This document shows, one piece after another, positions 1 to 6,810 of a stretch of DNA of 31,535 nucleotides. This DNA is from a virus. Below the pieces are notes generated by a model that was not told where the DNA came from, did no database searches, and saw only the letters and a program-made list of their open reading frames with translations. The translations under genes and the position numbers were made by a program. Location of the stretch: positions 1 to 31,535 of IMG/VR virus record IMGVR_UViG_3300007345_000150. One strand, written 5' to 3'. Position 1 is the first letter of the stretch. Each line of letters starts with the position of its first letter.

Positions 1-93
1 GATATTCATCTCAAAGGAAAGACAGCAGCTCGTCAAGCTAACGCTAGAATGGGCTACTACATAAAACAAGATTATGAGGTAAACATATTATGA
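1..93 (+). CDS. 3' end of an unidentified upstream gene (partial)
   Basis: An open frame enters from the left edge and ends at a TGA at 91-93, leaving only 30 C-terminal residues that end in KQDYEVNIL. The stop overlaps the next ATG (90-92) in an ATGA arrangement, which is typical of translationally coupled phage genes and is the main reason to call it real. The tail is basic (several Lys and Arg) with no recognisable motif. I cannot name the family from this fragment. Confidence 0.6.
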   Translation, partial: DIHLKGKTAARQANARMGYYIKQDYEVNIL

Positions 94-1007
94 CCGAAGA
101 AGGTGGAAGAAAAATAGAACTGAACATAGAAAAGATTAGGGAAATGAAACCTTATATTGCTACTCCAATGTATGGAGGTATGTGTACAGGACTGTATACT
201 AAATGTTTGATGGATATGACAGCAGTATTTATGAATCATGGTGTACAATCACAGATTTATTATTTATTTAATGAATCCTTAGTTACTAGAGCTAGAAATT
301 ATTGTGTGGCAAACTTTTTAAAGTCAGACGCAACACATTTATTTTTTATTGATAGTGATATATCTTGGAAAGCAATGGATGTAATGTATATGTTACATTT
401 AATTGCTGAAGCACAAGATACAGACGAACCTTTAAGAATATTTACAGGTTTGTACCCAAAGAAAACTATTGCTTGGGAAAAAGTTATGATGGCTGCGAAA
501 AGCGGACTGTATGACGATGACCCATCAAGATTATCTTTGATTGCTGGAGATATGGTATTTAATCCAGACCATGAAGCTTATCCGAATGGACAAGCACCAG
601 TATTTGAACCTGTAAAGGTTAGAGAAGCTGGAACTGGATTTATGATTATAGAAAGAAGTGTTTTTGAAGAATATGAAGAAGCATATCCTCAGTACAAGTA
701 CACTCCAGACCACCTTAGGGAAGGAGACTTTAAGCCAGGAGAACAAATCATGGCATACTTTGACTGTATAATCAACGAACAGAATAGATATTTGAGTGAA
801 GATTATATGTTCTGTGAAAATGTAAGGAAAATAGGGATAGATGTTTGGTCACTACCCATGGTTGAACTATTACATACTGGAACTTACACATTCCAAGGCA
901 ACTTAGTGCAGATGGCTGCAGCAGATGTTCATGCAACTATAGACCCTGAATACGCTAAAAAACTTGCTGATGGGAAAAATCAAGAGCAGGTCAAAAATAG
1001 TTCTTGA
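90..1007 (+). CDS. GT-A type glycosyltransferase (DxD)
   Basis: A 305-residue protein that looks like a nucleotide-sugar-dependent glycosyltransferase with a GT-A fold. The key signature is FFIDSDISW at about residues 85-93, where D88-S-D90 is a DxD metal/UDP-sugar site. It follows the segment NESLVTRARNYCVANFL (61-77), which is common in this group. A later acidic ED (about 235) and HTGTY could supply the catalytic base and a metal-binding His, but this is inference. Proteins of this type occur in marine tailed phages. Acceptor and sugar cannot be read from the sequence. The ATG overlaps the preceding stop. The TGA stop lies inside the -35 box of the next promoter, so this gene belongs to the upstream transcription unit, although read-through into the replication operon is possible. 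Confidence 0.75.
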   Translation: MTEEGGRKIELNIEKIREMKPYIATPMYGGMCTGLYTKCLMDMTAVFMNHGVQSQIYYLFNESLVTRARNYCVANFLKSDATHLFFIDSDISWKAMDVMYMLHLIAEAQDTDEPLRIFTGLYPKKTIAWEKVMMAAKSGLYDDDPSRLSLIAGDMVFNPDHEAYPNGQAPVFEPVKVREAGTGFMIIERSVFEEYEEAYPQYKYTPDHLREGDFKPGEQIMAYFDCIINEQNRYLSEDYMFCENVRKIGIDVWSLPMVELLHTGTYTFQGNLVQMAAADVHATIDPEYAKKLADGKNQEQVKNSS

Positions 1008-1015
1008 CAAGAACT
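999..1015. promoter_or_regulatory. Perfect 17-bp palindrome over a -35 box (candidate operator)
   Basis: AGTTCTTG and CAAGAACT are perfect 8-bp inverted arms around a single central A at 1007. The -35 hexamer TTGACA (1004-1009) lies inside the palindrome, so a dimeric protein bound here would block or alter RNA polymerase access. The GTTC-N7-GAAC core recalls an operator for a helix-turn-helix dimer, but I cannot assign it to a known repressor. The symmetry could also form a small AU-rich RNA hairpin. No T-run follows, which argues against a terminator. Confidence 0.6.
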
Positions 1016-1032
1016 CAGGAAAGTGTTATAAT
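1004..1032 (+). promoter_or_regulatory. Consensus sigma70-type promoter P1
   Basis: TTGACA at 1004-1009 and TATAAT at 1027-1032 are separated by exactly 17 nt, a perfect match to the bacterial housekeeping consensus. The -35 overlaps the stop codon of the preceding glycosyltransferase. Transcription should start near 1039-1040 and drive the replication/nucleotide operon. The 18 nt ending in the -35 box (992-1009) are identical to those of the minus-strand promoter near 22,450. Confidence 0.88.
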
Positions 1033-1061
1033 ATATGTTACTATTTGACTGGAATAAGATA

Positions 1062-1427
1062 ATGAGAATAAGCAAAGGGAATGTTGGTAACATCATTCAG
1101 ATTCTTCGTATCATTACTTACAAGATTCAACCAAAAAATTACTACGATAAAACTTTTAAGTTTTACAAGTATAAGTTCGGCGGTTCTAGTTATATCTTAA
1201 ACCCAAAAGATTTACTAGAACGCGGACGGGCATTTAGTGATAGAGAGGTTGTGGAGTATGCAGGTGTAGCATCATTCCGCAACTATCACGAATATGTTAA
1301 TACAAAAGACACCACACTAGACTTTCTGATGTCACCGATATCGGAAGGAATTATAAATAATAACAGACTGCTTGAACTAAAAGATGGAAGGGTACACTTT
1401 ATGTTTGAGGAGACAATGGAGAAATAA
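1062..1427 (+). CDS. Hypothetical protein, first gene of the replication operon
   Basis: A 121-residue protein of unknown function. An earlier in-frame ATG at 1035 lies only 3 nt after the -10 box and upstream of the predicted transcription start, so I use the ATG at 1062, preceded by a weak GGAA at 1051-1054. The N-terminus is basic (MRISKGNVGN) and the body is rich in Lys and Tyr, including NYYDKTFKFYKYKFGG. The C-terminal half is more acidic. No membrane segment, signal peptide or catalytic motif is evident. It is the first gene after promoter P1 and sits 1 nt before the ssDNA-binding protein gene, so a role in DNA metabolism or early takeover is plausible by position only. Confidence 0.65.
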   Translation: MRISKGNVGNIIQILRIITYKIQPKNYYDKTFKFYKYKFGGSSYILNPKDLLERGRAFSDREVVEYAGVASFRNYHEYVNTKDTTLDFLMSPISEGIINNNRLLELKDGRVHFMFEETMEK

Positions 1428-1431
1428 AATG
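1418..1431 (+). promoter_or_regulatory. Ribosome binding site fixing the ssDNA-binding protein start
   Basis: GGAG at 1418-1421 lies 7 nt before the ATG at 1429-1431. It supports this start over an in-frame ATG at 1384 that would overlap the upstream gene by 44 nt and add 15 residues unlike the family. Confidence 0.6.
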
Positions 1432-2061
1432 GCAATTGGATTCAACCAAACCAAGGGCTCAGCCCAAAAAGAAAAAATCGAAACCTATAACTATGCAGGT
1501 AAAGAAGACCATCATGTAAGACTGATTGGTGACTTATTACCTAGATACGTCTATTGGATTAAAGGAGAAAATGGCAAAAACATTCCTATGGAGTGTTTAT
1601 CATTTGATAGAGATTCTGAAACCTTTAACAACAAAGAACATGACCATGTTCGCGACTATTATCCAGACCTTAAATGTGGATGGTCTTATGCCGTTCAGTG
1701 TATAGACTACGCTGATAAAACTGTTAAAGTTCTTAATCTTAAAAGAAAATTGTTCGACCAAGTACTAGTAGCTATGGAAGAGTTGGGAGACCCAACTGAT
1801 CCAGTTACAGGCTACGACATTCATTTCAAAAGAAAGAAGACTGGCCCACAAGTATTTAATGTCGAGTATCAATTACAAGTTCTTAAGTGTAAACCAAGAG
1901 AACTTGAGGACTGGGAGAAAGATTTAGTGACTAATATAAAGTCAATGGATGATGTTCTTACCAGACCAACTGCTGATGCGCAGTTAGAACTATTAAGAAG
2001 ACTAAACGACCAAGGTAGTGAAACACCTAGCGAAGTCTCTGAGGAGTTTGATGTATCATGA
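1429..2061 (+). CDS. Phage single-stranded DNA-binding protein (gp32-like)
   Basis: A 210-residue protein matching phage replication ssDNA-binding proteins. After a basic N-terminus (MAIGFNQTKGSAQKEK) comes a core with VRLIGDLLPRYVYWIK, PMECLSFDRD, LKCGWSYAVQCIDY and VKVLNLKRKLFDQVL. Aromatic and basic residues alternate there as expected for an OB-type ssDNA-binding surface, and the Cys residues could hold zinc (inference). The C-terminus is an acidic tail (SEVSEEFDVS) of the type used by ssDNA-binding proteins to recruit partner replication proteins. Protein would coat ssDNA during replication and recombination, alongside the gp46/47-like pair downstream. It is shorter than T4 gp32 (about 300 aa). 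Its stop overlaps the peroxiredoxin ATG by 4 nt. Confidence 0.8.
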   Translation: MAIGFNQTKGSAQKEKIETYNYAGKEDHHVRLIGDLLPRYVYWIKGENGKNIPMECLSFDRDSETFNNKEHDHVRDYYPDLKCGWSYAVQCIDYADKTVKVLNLKRKLFDQVLVAMEELGDPTDPVTGYDIHFKRKKTGPQVFNVEYQLQVLKCKPRELEDWEKDLVTNIKSMDDVLTRPTADAQLELLRRLNDQGSETPSEVSEEFDVS

Positions 2062-2579
2062 TAGGCGTTGGAGAGAAGTTCCCTGCCTTTACACTGCAGG
2101 GTGTAGACAAAGATAATAACTTTGTAGCCGTATCTGTCACAGAACAGTACGAACCTTTGAAAAAAGATTACACAGTTATATACTTCTATCCAAAAGATTT
2201 TACTTTCATATGCCCAACAGAAATTGCGGGAATGGATATGTTAGTAGAGGAAGCTAATGTTATTGGTATTAGTGGCGATAACGAGTTCTGTAAATTAGCT
2301 TGGAAACAAGATAATGAACTCATTGGAAATATACAACACTCTTTAGCGGCAGACTGCGGCTTAGGACTATCTTCTAAACTAGGAATAGTACATGAAGAAG
2401 CAGGAGTATGTTTTAGAGCTACTTATATTATTGACAGAAATGATATAATACAACATGTAAGTGTTAACGCACTTGACACAGGCAGAAATGCTCATGAAGT
2501 TCTTAGAACTTTACAAGCAATCAAAGCAGGTGGATTAACAGGGTGTGAATGGACACCTGGGGATGAACTATTAGGATGA
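2058..2579 (+). CDS. AhpC/TSA-type 2-Cys peroxiredoxin
   Basis: A 173-residue thiol peroxidase that should reduce H2O2 and organic peroxides. The peroxidatic site is YPKDFTFICPTE, with C52 in the FTFxCPTE motif. The conserved Arg is in FRATYIID. The C-terminus CEWTPGDE carries C163 in the position and context of the AhpC resolving Cys (C-x-W-x-PG), so it looks like a typical 2-Cys enzyme. The length is close to bacterial AhpC (about 187 aa). It overlaps both neighbours by 4 nt (ssDNA-binding protein and gp47-like nuclease), so it is firmly in the replication operon and not a stray insertion. A glutaredoxin and a class I RNR lie downstream in the same operon. No reductase (AhpF) is present, so recycling would rely on host or phage thiol donors. 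Confidence 0.9.
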   Translation: MIGVGEKFPAFTLQGVDKDNNFVAVSVTEQYEPLKKDYTVIYFYPKDFTFICPTEIAGMDMLVEEANVIGISGDNEFCKLAWKQDNELIGNIQHSLAADCGLGLSSKLGIVHEEAGVCFRATYIIDRNDIIQHVSVNALDTGRNAHEVLRTLQAIKAGGLTGCEWTPGDELLG

Positions 2580-3529
2580 TTTTATTTACAGCAGACTGGC
2601 ATATTAAACTAGGACAAAAGAATGTACCGACCGCGTGGGCGTGTTCCCGCTATGAGATGTTCTTTGAACAAGTACAGGAAGCTATAGATAAACATAATGT
2701 GACTCTTCACATCATAGGCGGGGACTTGTTTGATCGAGTCCCTTCCATGGATGAACTTACTTTATATTTTGATTTCGTATCAAGACAGAAAGTAAGAACA
2801 ATTATCTATGACGGAAATCACGAAGCAACTAAAAAGAATCATACATTCTTTACTAATTTAATTCGTGCCACAAAAGATATTAACCCTCTAGTAGAAGTAG
2901 TAACAGAGACTTACTATGAGGACAATTGGTGTATTCTACCATATGCAGATTTGCATAAAAAGAAACAGATAGAAAACATTAAGGCAGATGTTTTATTTAC
3001 TCATGTTCGTGGTGAGATACCACCTCATGTAGTACCAGAAGTAGATTTAGAAAGATTTGACAAGTTTGATGTCGTCTTTGCTGGAGACTTACATGCTCAC
3101 GAGAATACTCAACGAAATATTGTGTACCCAGGAAGTCCAATGACAACATCTTTTCATAGAAATGAAGTCCAAACGGGTTATCTAATTATTGATGATAACT
3201 TTGATTGGACATGGCACAAGTTTGAGTTGCCACAACTTATTCGTAAGACTGTGGAAGACCCAAATGAAATGGAACAGACAGACTTCCATCACACTATCTA
3301 TGAACTAACAGGAGATGTACAAGACTTAGCAAAAGTTAAAAACTCTGATTTACTTGACAAGAAAGTTGTAAAAAGAGAGATGGAAGCAACTCTTGACTTA
3401 CAAGCAGATATGACAATGTCGGACGAACTAGCACTATACTTAAAAGAGATAATGGCGCTAGATGAAACAAAAATAAGAAATATTATGGGAGTTTTTAATG
3501 ATTATTCTTCAGAAATTGAAATGGGATAA
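2576..3529 (+). CDS. SbcD/Mre11/gp47-like recombination nuclease
   Basis: A 317-residue calcineurin-like metallophosphoesterase, the nuclease subunit that pairs with the SbcC/gp46-like ATPase encoded next. Metal-binding motifs appear in the expected order: DWH (D7, H9), GGDLFD (D50), GNHE (80-83), FTH (H143) and GDLHAH (170-175), followed by YPGSP (184-188), typical of Mre11/SbcD. The complex would resect DNA ends for recombination-dependent replication and help degrade host DNA. The start overlaps the peroxiredoxin stop in an ATGA. The end overlaps the next gene by 32 nt. The length agrees with T4 gp47 (about 340 aa). Confidence 0.9.
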   Translation: MILFTADWHIKLGQKNVPTAWACSRYEMFFEQVQEAIDKHNVTLHIIGGDLFDRVPSMDELTLYFDFVSRQKVRTIIYDGNHEATKKNHTFFTNLIRATKDINPLVEVVTETYYEDNWCILPYADLHKKKQIENIKADVLFTHVRGEIPPHVVPEVDLERFDKFDVVFAGDLHAHENTQRNIVYPGSPMTTSFHRNEVQTGYLIIDDNFDWTWHKFELPQLIRKTVEDPNEMEQTDFHHTIYELTGDVQDLAKVKNSDLLDKKVVKREMEATLDLQADMTMSDELALYLKEIMALDETKIRNIMGVFNDYSSEIEMG

Positions 3530-5312
3530 TTGCTTTTCTTATGGGGAAGGCAACGAGTTAGACTTAGATAGTGCAACTCTAACACAATTAGTCGGTACAA
3601 ACGGTGTAGGTAAATCTTCCATACCTTTAATATTGGAAGAAGTATTGTTCAATAAGAATAGTAAAAATGTAAAGAAAGCGGATATTGCAAATAGATATGT
3701 TAACAAGGGATATGATATTAGTCTTGACTTTTCTGTTGATACTGACGTATATAACATTACTGTCATACGGCGTAGCACACTCAAATGTAAGTTAACGAAA
3801 AATGGTGAGGACATAAGTTCTCACACGGCTTCTAACACTTACAAAACTTTGGGCGAGACTTTAGGCATTGACTTCAAGACTTTTTCACAGCTAGTATATC
3901 AAAATACAAATGCGTCTTTACAGTTCTTAACAGCGACAGACACAAATCGTAAAAAGTTTTTAATTGATTTATTAAAACTTGATAACTATGTTTCTTTATT
4001 TGAAATATTCAAAGAAGCTGTAAGGGTTTCTTCTAGTGATATTACAACTATCAATGCGAAAATTGCAACAATATCAAAATGGTTATCAGACAATATTCTC
4101 GAAAATAGTTCCATACTTCCAAAATTGGATTTACCATTTTACTCGGAAGATGATGAGAAAGCTTTGCGTTCTTTATTAATAGAACTCGAAAATATCTCTG
4201 AAAAGAATAAAAAGATATTAACTAATAATGAACTGAAGAAACAGTTAAATAATATCGATTTGCATGAATGGAAAAGAAGGTTGGCGGAAAACCCAGAAAT
4301 TAACGATACTTCTAAGTATCTAACAGCTGTTGGAACTTGGAATAGTGAGCGTATGCATGAGCAGAAAATGTTAAAGAAATACGAAGCCCTAGCGGGTATG
4401 CCAGACGCTACTTGTCCTACTTGTGAAGGAGATATTAATCAAATATTTGTACAGTCTCAAATAGACGAACATACAGAAAGAATGAAAGTGTGCGAAGATT
4501 TTGCCACTAAAGAAAGGGAAAAGTTACAGGAGATAGAAAAAGCAAATGCGATACATAGGACAGCAAAACAAGAAATCGAAGATTGGGAAGACCTCTACAG
4601 GAGTATCGACCATGAACTCACTACATCGATCCTCAATAAAGATGACTTGGACGAAAAAATTGAAGCACTTCGTAGTGAAATTACCAGTGCTAAATCGGCT
4701 CTTCAAGAAGTAATTAATGAGAATGAGCAAAGAGAAAGACACAATACAAGACTTGAGATTATACTCGAACAGACTGGAGAGTTTCAATCAGAACTTGATA
4801 AGCTCCAAGATGAACTATCGAGTGCAGAAAACAAACTGGCGATTCTTGAGACACTTAAAAAAGCATTTAGCACAAACGGTCTACTCGCGTACAAAATCGA
4901 ATCTCTTGTAAAAGAATTAGAGATACTTACAAATGAGTATCTTGCAGAGTTTAGTGATGGAAGATTTAGTATTAATTTTGTTGTAGAAAACGACAAACTT
5001 AATGTAGAAGTATCAGATAATGGAAATATTATCGACATACTAGCTCTTTCTAGTGGAGAACTAGCAAGAGTGAATATTGCGACATTAGTTGCAATACGAA
5101 AACTTATGACATCTATTAGTAGAAGTCAAATTAATGTACTTTTCTTAGACGAGGTTAATCAAGCCTTAGATGAGCAAGGTAAAGAAAAAGTAGTGGATGT
5201 TTTACTCAAAGAGAAAAATCTAAATACATATTTAGTATCTCACGGTTGGACTCACCCACTCTTAGAAAAAATAGAAATAGTTAAAGAAGATAATATTTCG
5301 AGGTTAGACTAA
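3498..5312 (+). CDS. SbcC/Rad50/gp46-like recombination ATPase
   Basis: A 604-residue SMC-type ATPase. The Walker A motif is GTNGVGKS (33-40), after a typical N-terminus (LKWDNCFSYGEGN). A zinc hook CPTC sits at 306-309, between two long charged stretches suited to coiled coils (about 180-300 and 320-465). The ABC signature LSSGEL starts at 517, Walker B is VLFLDE at 547-552, and the switch His is in VSHGW (about 582). It should form a heterotetramer with the gp47-like nuclease and use ATP to open DNA ends. The size is near T4 gp46 (about 560 aa). GGGAG at 3487-3491 lies 6 nt before the ATG and supports this start, despite the 32-nt overlap with the preceding gene. Confidence 0.92.
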   Translation: MIILQKLKWDNCFSYGEGNELDLDSATLTQLVGTNGVGKSSIPLILEEVLFNKNSKNVKKADIANRYVNKGYDISLDFSVDTDVYNITVIRRSTLKCKLTKNGEDISSHTASNTYKTLGETLGIDFKTFSQLVYQNTNASLQFLTATDTNRKKFLIDLLKLDNYVSLFEIFKEAVRVSSSDITTINAKIATISKWLSDNILENSSILPKLDLPFYSEDDEKALRSLLIELENISEKNKKILTNNELKKQLNNIDLHEWKRRLAENPEINDTSKYLTAVGTWNSERMHEQKMLKKYEALAGMPDATCPTCEGDINQIFVQSQIDEHTERMKVCEDFATKEREKLQEIEKANAIHRTAKQEIEDWEDLYRSIDHELTTSILNKDDLDEKIEALRSEITSAKSALQEVINENEQRERHNTRLEIILEQTGEFQSELDKLQDELSSAENKLAILETLKKAFSTNGLLAYKIESLVKELEILTNEYLAEFSDGRFSINFVVENDKLNVEVSDNGNIIDILALSSGELARVNIATLVAIRKLMTSISRSQINVLFLDEVNQALDEQGKEKVVDVLLKEKNLNTYLVSHGWTHPLLEKIEIVKEDNISRLD

Positions 5313-5533
5313 TGAAAATAGAAATCTATAGTATACCAAACTGTCCTTATTGTGTAAAAGCAAAAAATCTTGCAAAAAGAGAAGGACACGAGGTAGATTA
5401 CAAAATGATGGGAGAAGAGTTTCAAGCAGGAGATGTTAGAGAACTATTCCCAACAGCTCGTACATTTCCACAAATTATTGTGGATGGCGAGAAAATTGGA
5501 GGTTATACGGAACTGGAGAAGTTGATTGGTTAA
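5312..5533 (+). CDS. Glutaredoxin
   Basis: A 73-residue thioredoxin-fold redox protein. It has the dithiol site CPYC at 11-14, the cis-proline in TFPQI (P53) and the GGY motif (63-65) that binds glutathione, all in the positions expected for a bacterial or phage glutaredoxin. It likely supplies electrons to the ribonucleotide reductase encoded 1.3 kb downstream, as T4 NrdC does for T4 RNR. It might also recycle the peroxiredoxin. The ATG overlaps the gp46-like stop by 1 nt (TAATG). Confidence 0.93.
   Translation: MKIEIYSIPNCPYCVKAKNLAKREGHEVDYKMMGEEFQAGDVRELFPTARTFPQIIVDGEKIGGYTELEKLIG
5515..5528 (+). promoter_or_regulatory. Ribosome binding site for a TTG start
   Basis: GGAGA at 5515-5519 lies 6 nt before TTG at 5526-5528, inside the 3' end of the glutaredoxin gene. 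It supports a rare TTG initiation codon for the nuclease, since the next in-frame ATG is about 17 codons later and would remove the conserved N-terminal Glu. Confidence 0.5.
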
Positions 5534-6014
5534 TTCAAGACGTAAAGGACATGACGCAGAAATTAAAGCTGCGGCTATGATGAAAAGAATTACAGGTAAT
5601 GACTTTACACAGACTCCAGGCAGTGGCTCTGGTAAAATCAAAGGCGACTTGTATGTAGAACATAAACATAATTTATTCTGCATAGAAGTAAAGCACTACA
5701 AAGATATGGGATTTAATCACAAAATATTTACTCAAAAGAGTAATGTATTTGTTAAGTGGTGGTCAAAACTTTGTAGACAGTCTGAAGAAATGAAACAAGA
5801 GCCATTGCTAATCTTCAAAGAAAACCACTCGCAGTGGTATGTGGCAACGACAAGAAAGCCATGTTACAAAAAACATATGTACATAAACTGGTTAGGGTGT
5901 TATGTCACCTTTGCCGAACAATTTTTAGAAACACAAGAGGTACAATTTACAAATGGCGATACAATTTACGAGCCATGGAAAGCCGATTCCCAATGGGAAC
6001 TTATTGATTGTTGA
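5526..6014 (+). CDS. PD-(D/E)xK nuclease, likely Holliday-junction resolvase-like
   Basis: A 162-residue protein with a restriction-endonuclease-like active site: E12 in GHDAEIKAA, D41 in GKIKGDLYVE, and E54-x-K56 in FCIEVKHYKD. The order E...GDL...(x)ExK with a Gly/Ser-rich loop (PGSGSGKIKGD) is typical of Holliday-junction resolvase and VRR-type phage nucleases. A role in branch resolution or concatemer processing fits its place between recombination genes and the flap nuclease. The exact substrate is inference. It begins with a TTG codon overlapping the glutaredoxin end by 8 nt. Its 3' end overlaps the next reading frame by 62 nt. Three Cys in the C-terminal half have no clear zinc-binding pattern. 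Confidence 0.72.
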   Translation: MVNSRRKGHDAEIKAAAMMKRITGNDFTQTPGSGSGKIKGDLYVEHKHNLFCIEVKHYKDMGFNHKIFTQKSNVFVKWWSKLCRQSEEMKQEPLLIFKENHSQWYVATTRKPCYKKHMYINWLGCYVTFAEQFLETQEVQFTNGDTIYEPWKADSQWELIDC

Positions 6015-6810
6015 TGGACTCAATCTAGCTTTTCGATGGAAACATCAAGGACGCAACGACTTCGAACATGATTATGTGAGAACAGTTGAATCTTTGGCAA
6101 AGTCCTATAACTGTGGGGAAATAGTAATACTTGGCGATGGTGGTAGTAACTATCGTAAAGAAATCTACCCAGAGTACAAAGCAAATCGTAAAGAACGATA
6201 TGCAGAACAAACACCTGAAGAAGCAAAAGAGTTTGAAATGTTCCTTGCAGAGTTTAGTGATACAATGACTAATCTCAAAAGCAAAGGATATCTCACTCTA
6301 AAGTATGCAGGAGTTGAGGCTGATGATATAGCAGGTCTTATCTGTCAAAACCGAGAAGAATTAGGTATAGATGAGATTTGGATGATATCATCAGATAAAG
6401 ATTGGGATTTACTAGTTGATTCCAAAATAAGTCGATTTTCGACAGTAACTAGAAAAGAAACAACACTCCTAAATTGGGACGAGCATTATGACTTTGATCC
6501 TGAGTACTTTTTAACTTACAAGTGCTTAACTGGAGATAAAGGAGATAACGTCCCTGGAGTTGATGGTGTTGGCCCAAAGCGAGCATCCCAACTTATAGAA
6601 CAGTATGGAGATATCTTTGATATTATGGCGAGTTTACCTCTTGAAGGAAAGTACAAGTACATTCAGAACTTAAATGAGTTCGGAAGTGAAGGACTAGAAA
6701 CAGGAATACAACTCATGGATTTAACTTATGACGTAGACGGTGCAGTCTTAGGTCATGCAAAAGAAATTATAGGATTGGTAGAAAATTATGTCAGTGAAGA
6801 TAGACTTTAG
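5953..6810 (+). CDS. 5'-3' exonuclease / flap endonuclease (T4 RNase H-like)
   Basis: A 285-residue PIN-like nuclease of the FEN family, which removes RNA primers and 5' flaps during lagging-strand synthesis. The acidic metal sites are visible in order: VDG (D21), GDGG (D62), YPEYKANRK (72-80), EADD (122-125) and SSDKDWD (146-152). They are followed by a helix-three-turn-helix DNA-binding segment, GDKGDNVPGVDGVGPKRA (194-211). The length is near T4 RNase H (305 aa). The ATG at 5953 gives a 15-residue leader before the first beta strand and a 62-nt overlap with the upstream gene. A TTG at 6004, after GGGAAC, is a possible alternative start right before the conserved VDG. The 3' end overlaps nrdA by 23 nt. 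Confidence 0.9.
   Translation: MAIQFTSHGKPIPNGNLLIVDGLNLAFRWKHQGRNDFEHDYVRTVESLAKSYNCGEIVILGDGGSNYRKEIYPEYKANRKERYAEQTPEEAKEFEMFLAEFSDTMTNLKSKGYLTLKYAGVEADDIAGLICQNREELGIDEIWMISSDKDWDLLVDSKISRFSTVTRKETTLLNWDEHYDFDPEYFLTYKCLTGDKGDNVPGVDGVGPKRASQLIEQYGDIFDIMASLPLEGKYKYIQNLNEFGSEGLETGIQLMDLTYDVDGAVLGHAKEIIGLVENYVSEDRL

Noticed and set aside
1035-1061. In-frame ATG at 1035 as the start of the first replication-operon gene
   Set aside because: It lies 3 nt after the -10 box and upstream of the expected transcription start, so it could not be translated from P1. The ATG at 1062 fits better.
1384-1428. ATG at 1384 as the start of the ssDNA-binding protein
   Set aside because: It would add 15 residues unlike the family and a 44-nt overlap; ATG 1429 has GGAG at a 7-nt spacing.
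2431-2449. TTGACA and TATAAT inside the peroxiredoxin gene
   Set aside because: The spacer is only 7 nt, so this is not a functional sigma70 promoter.
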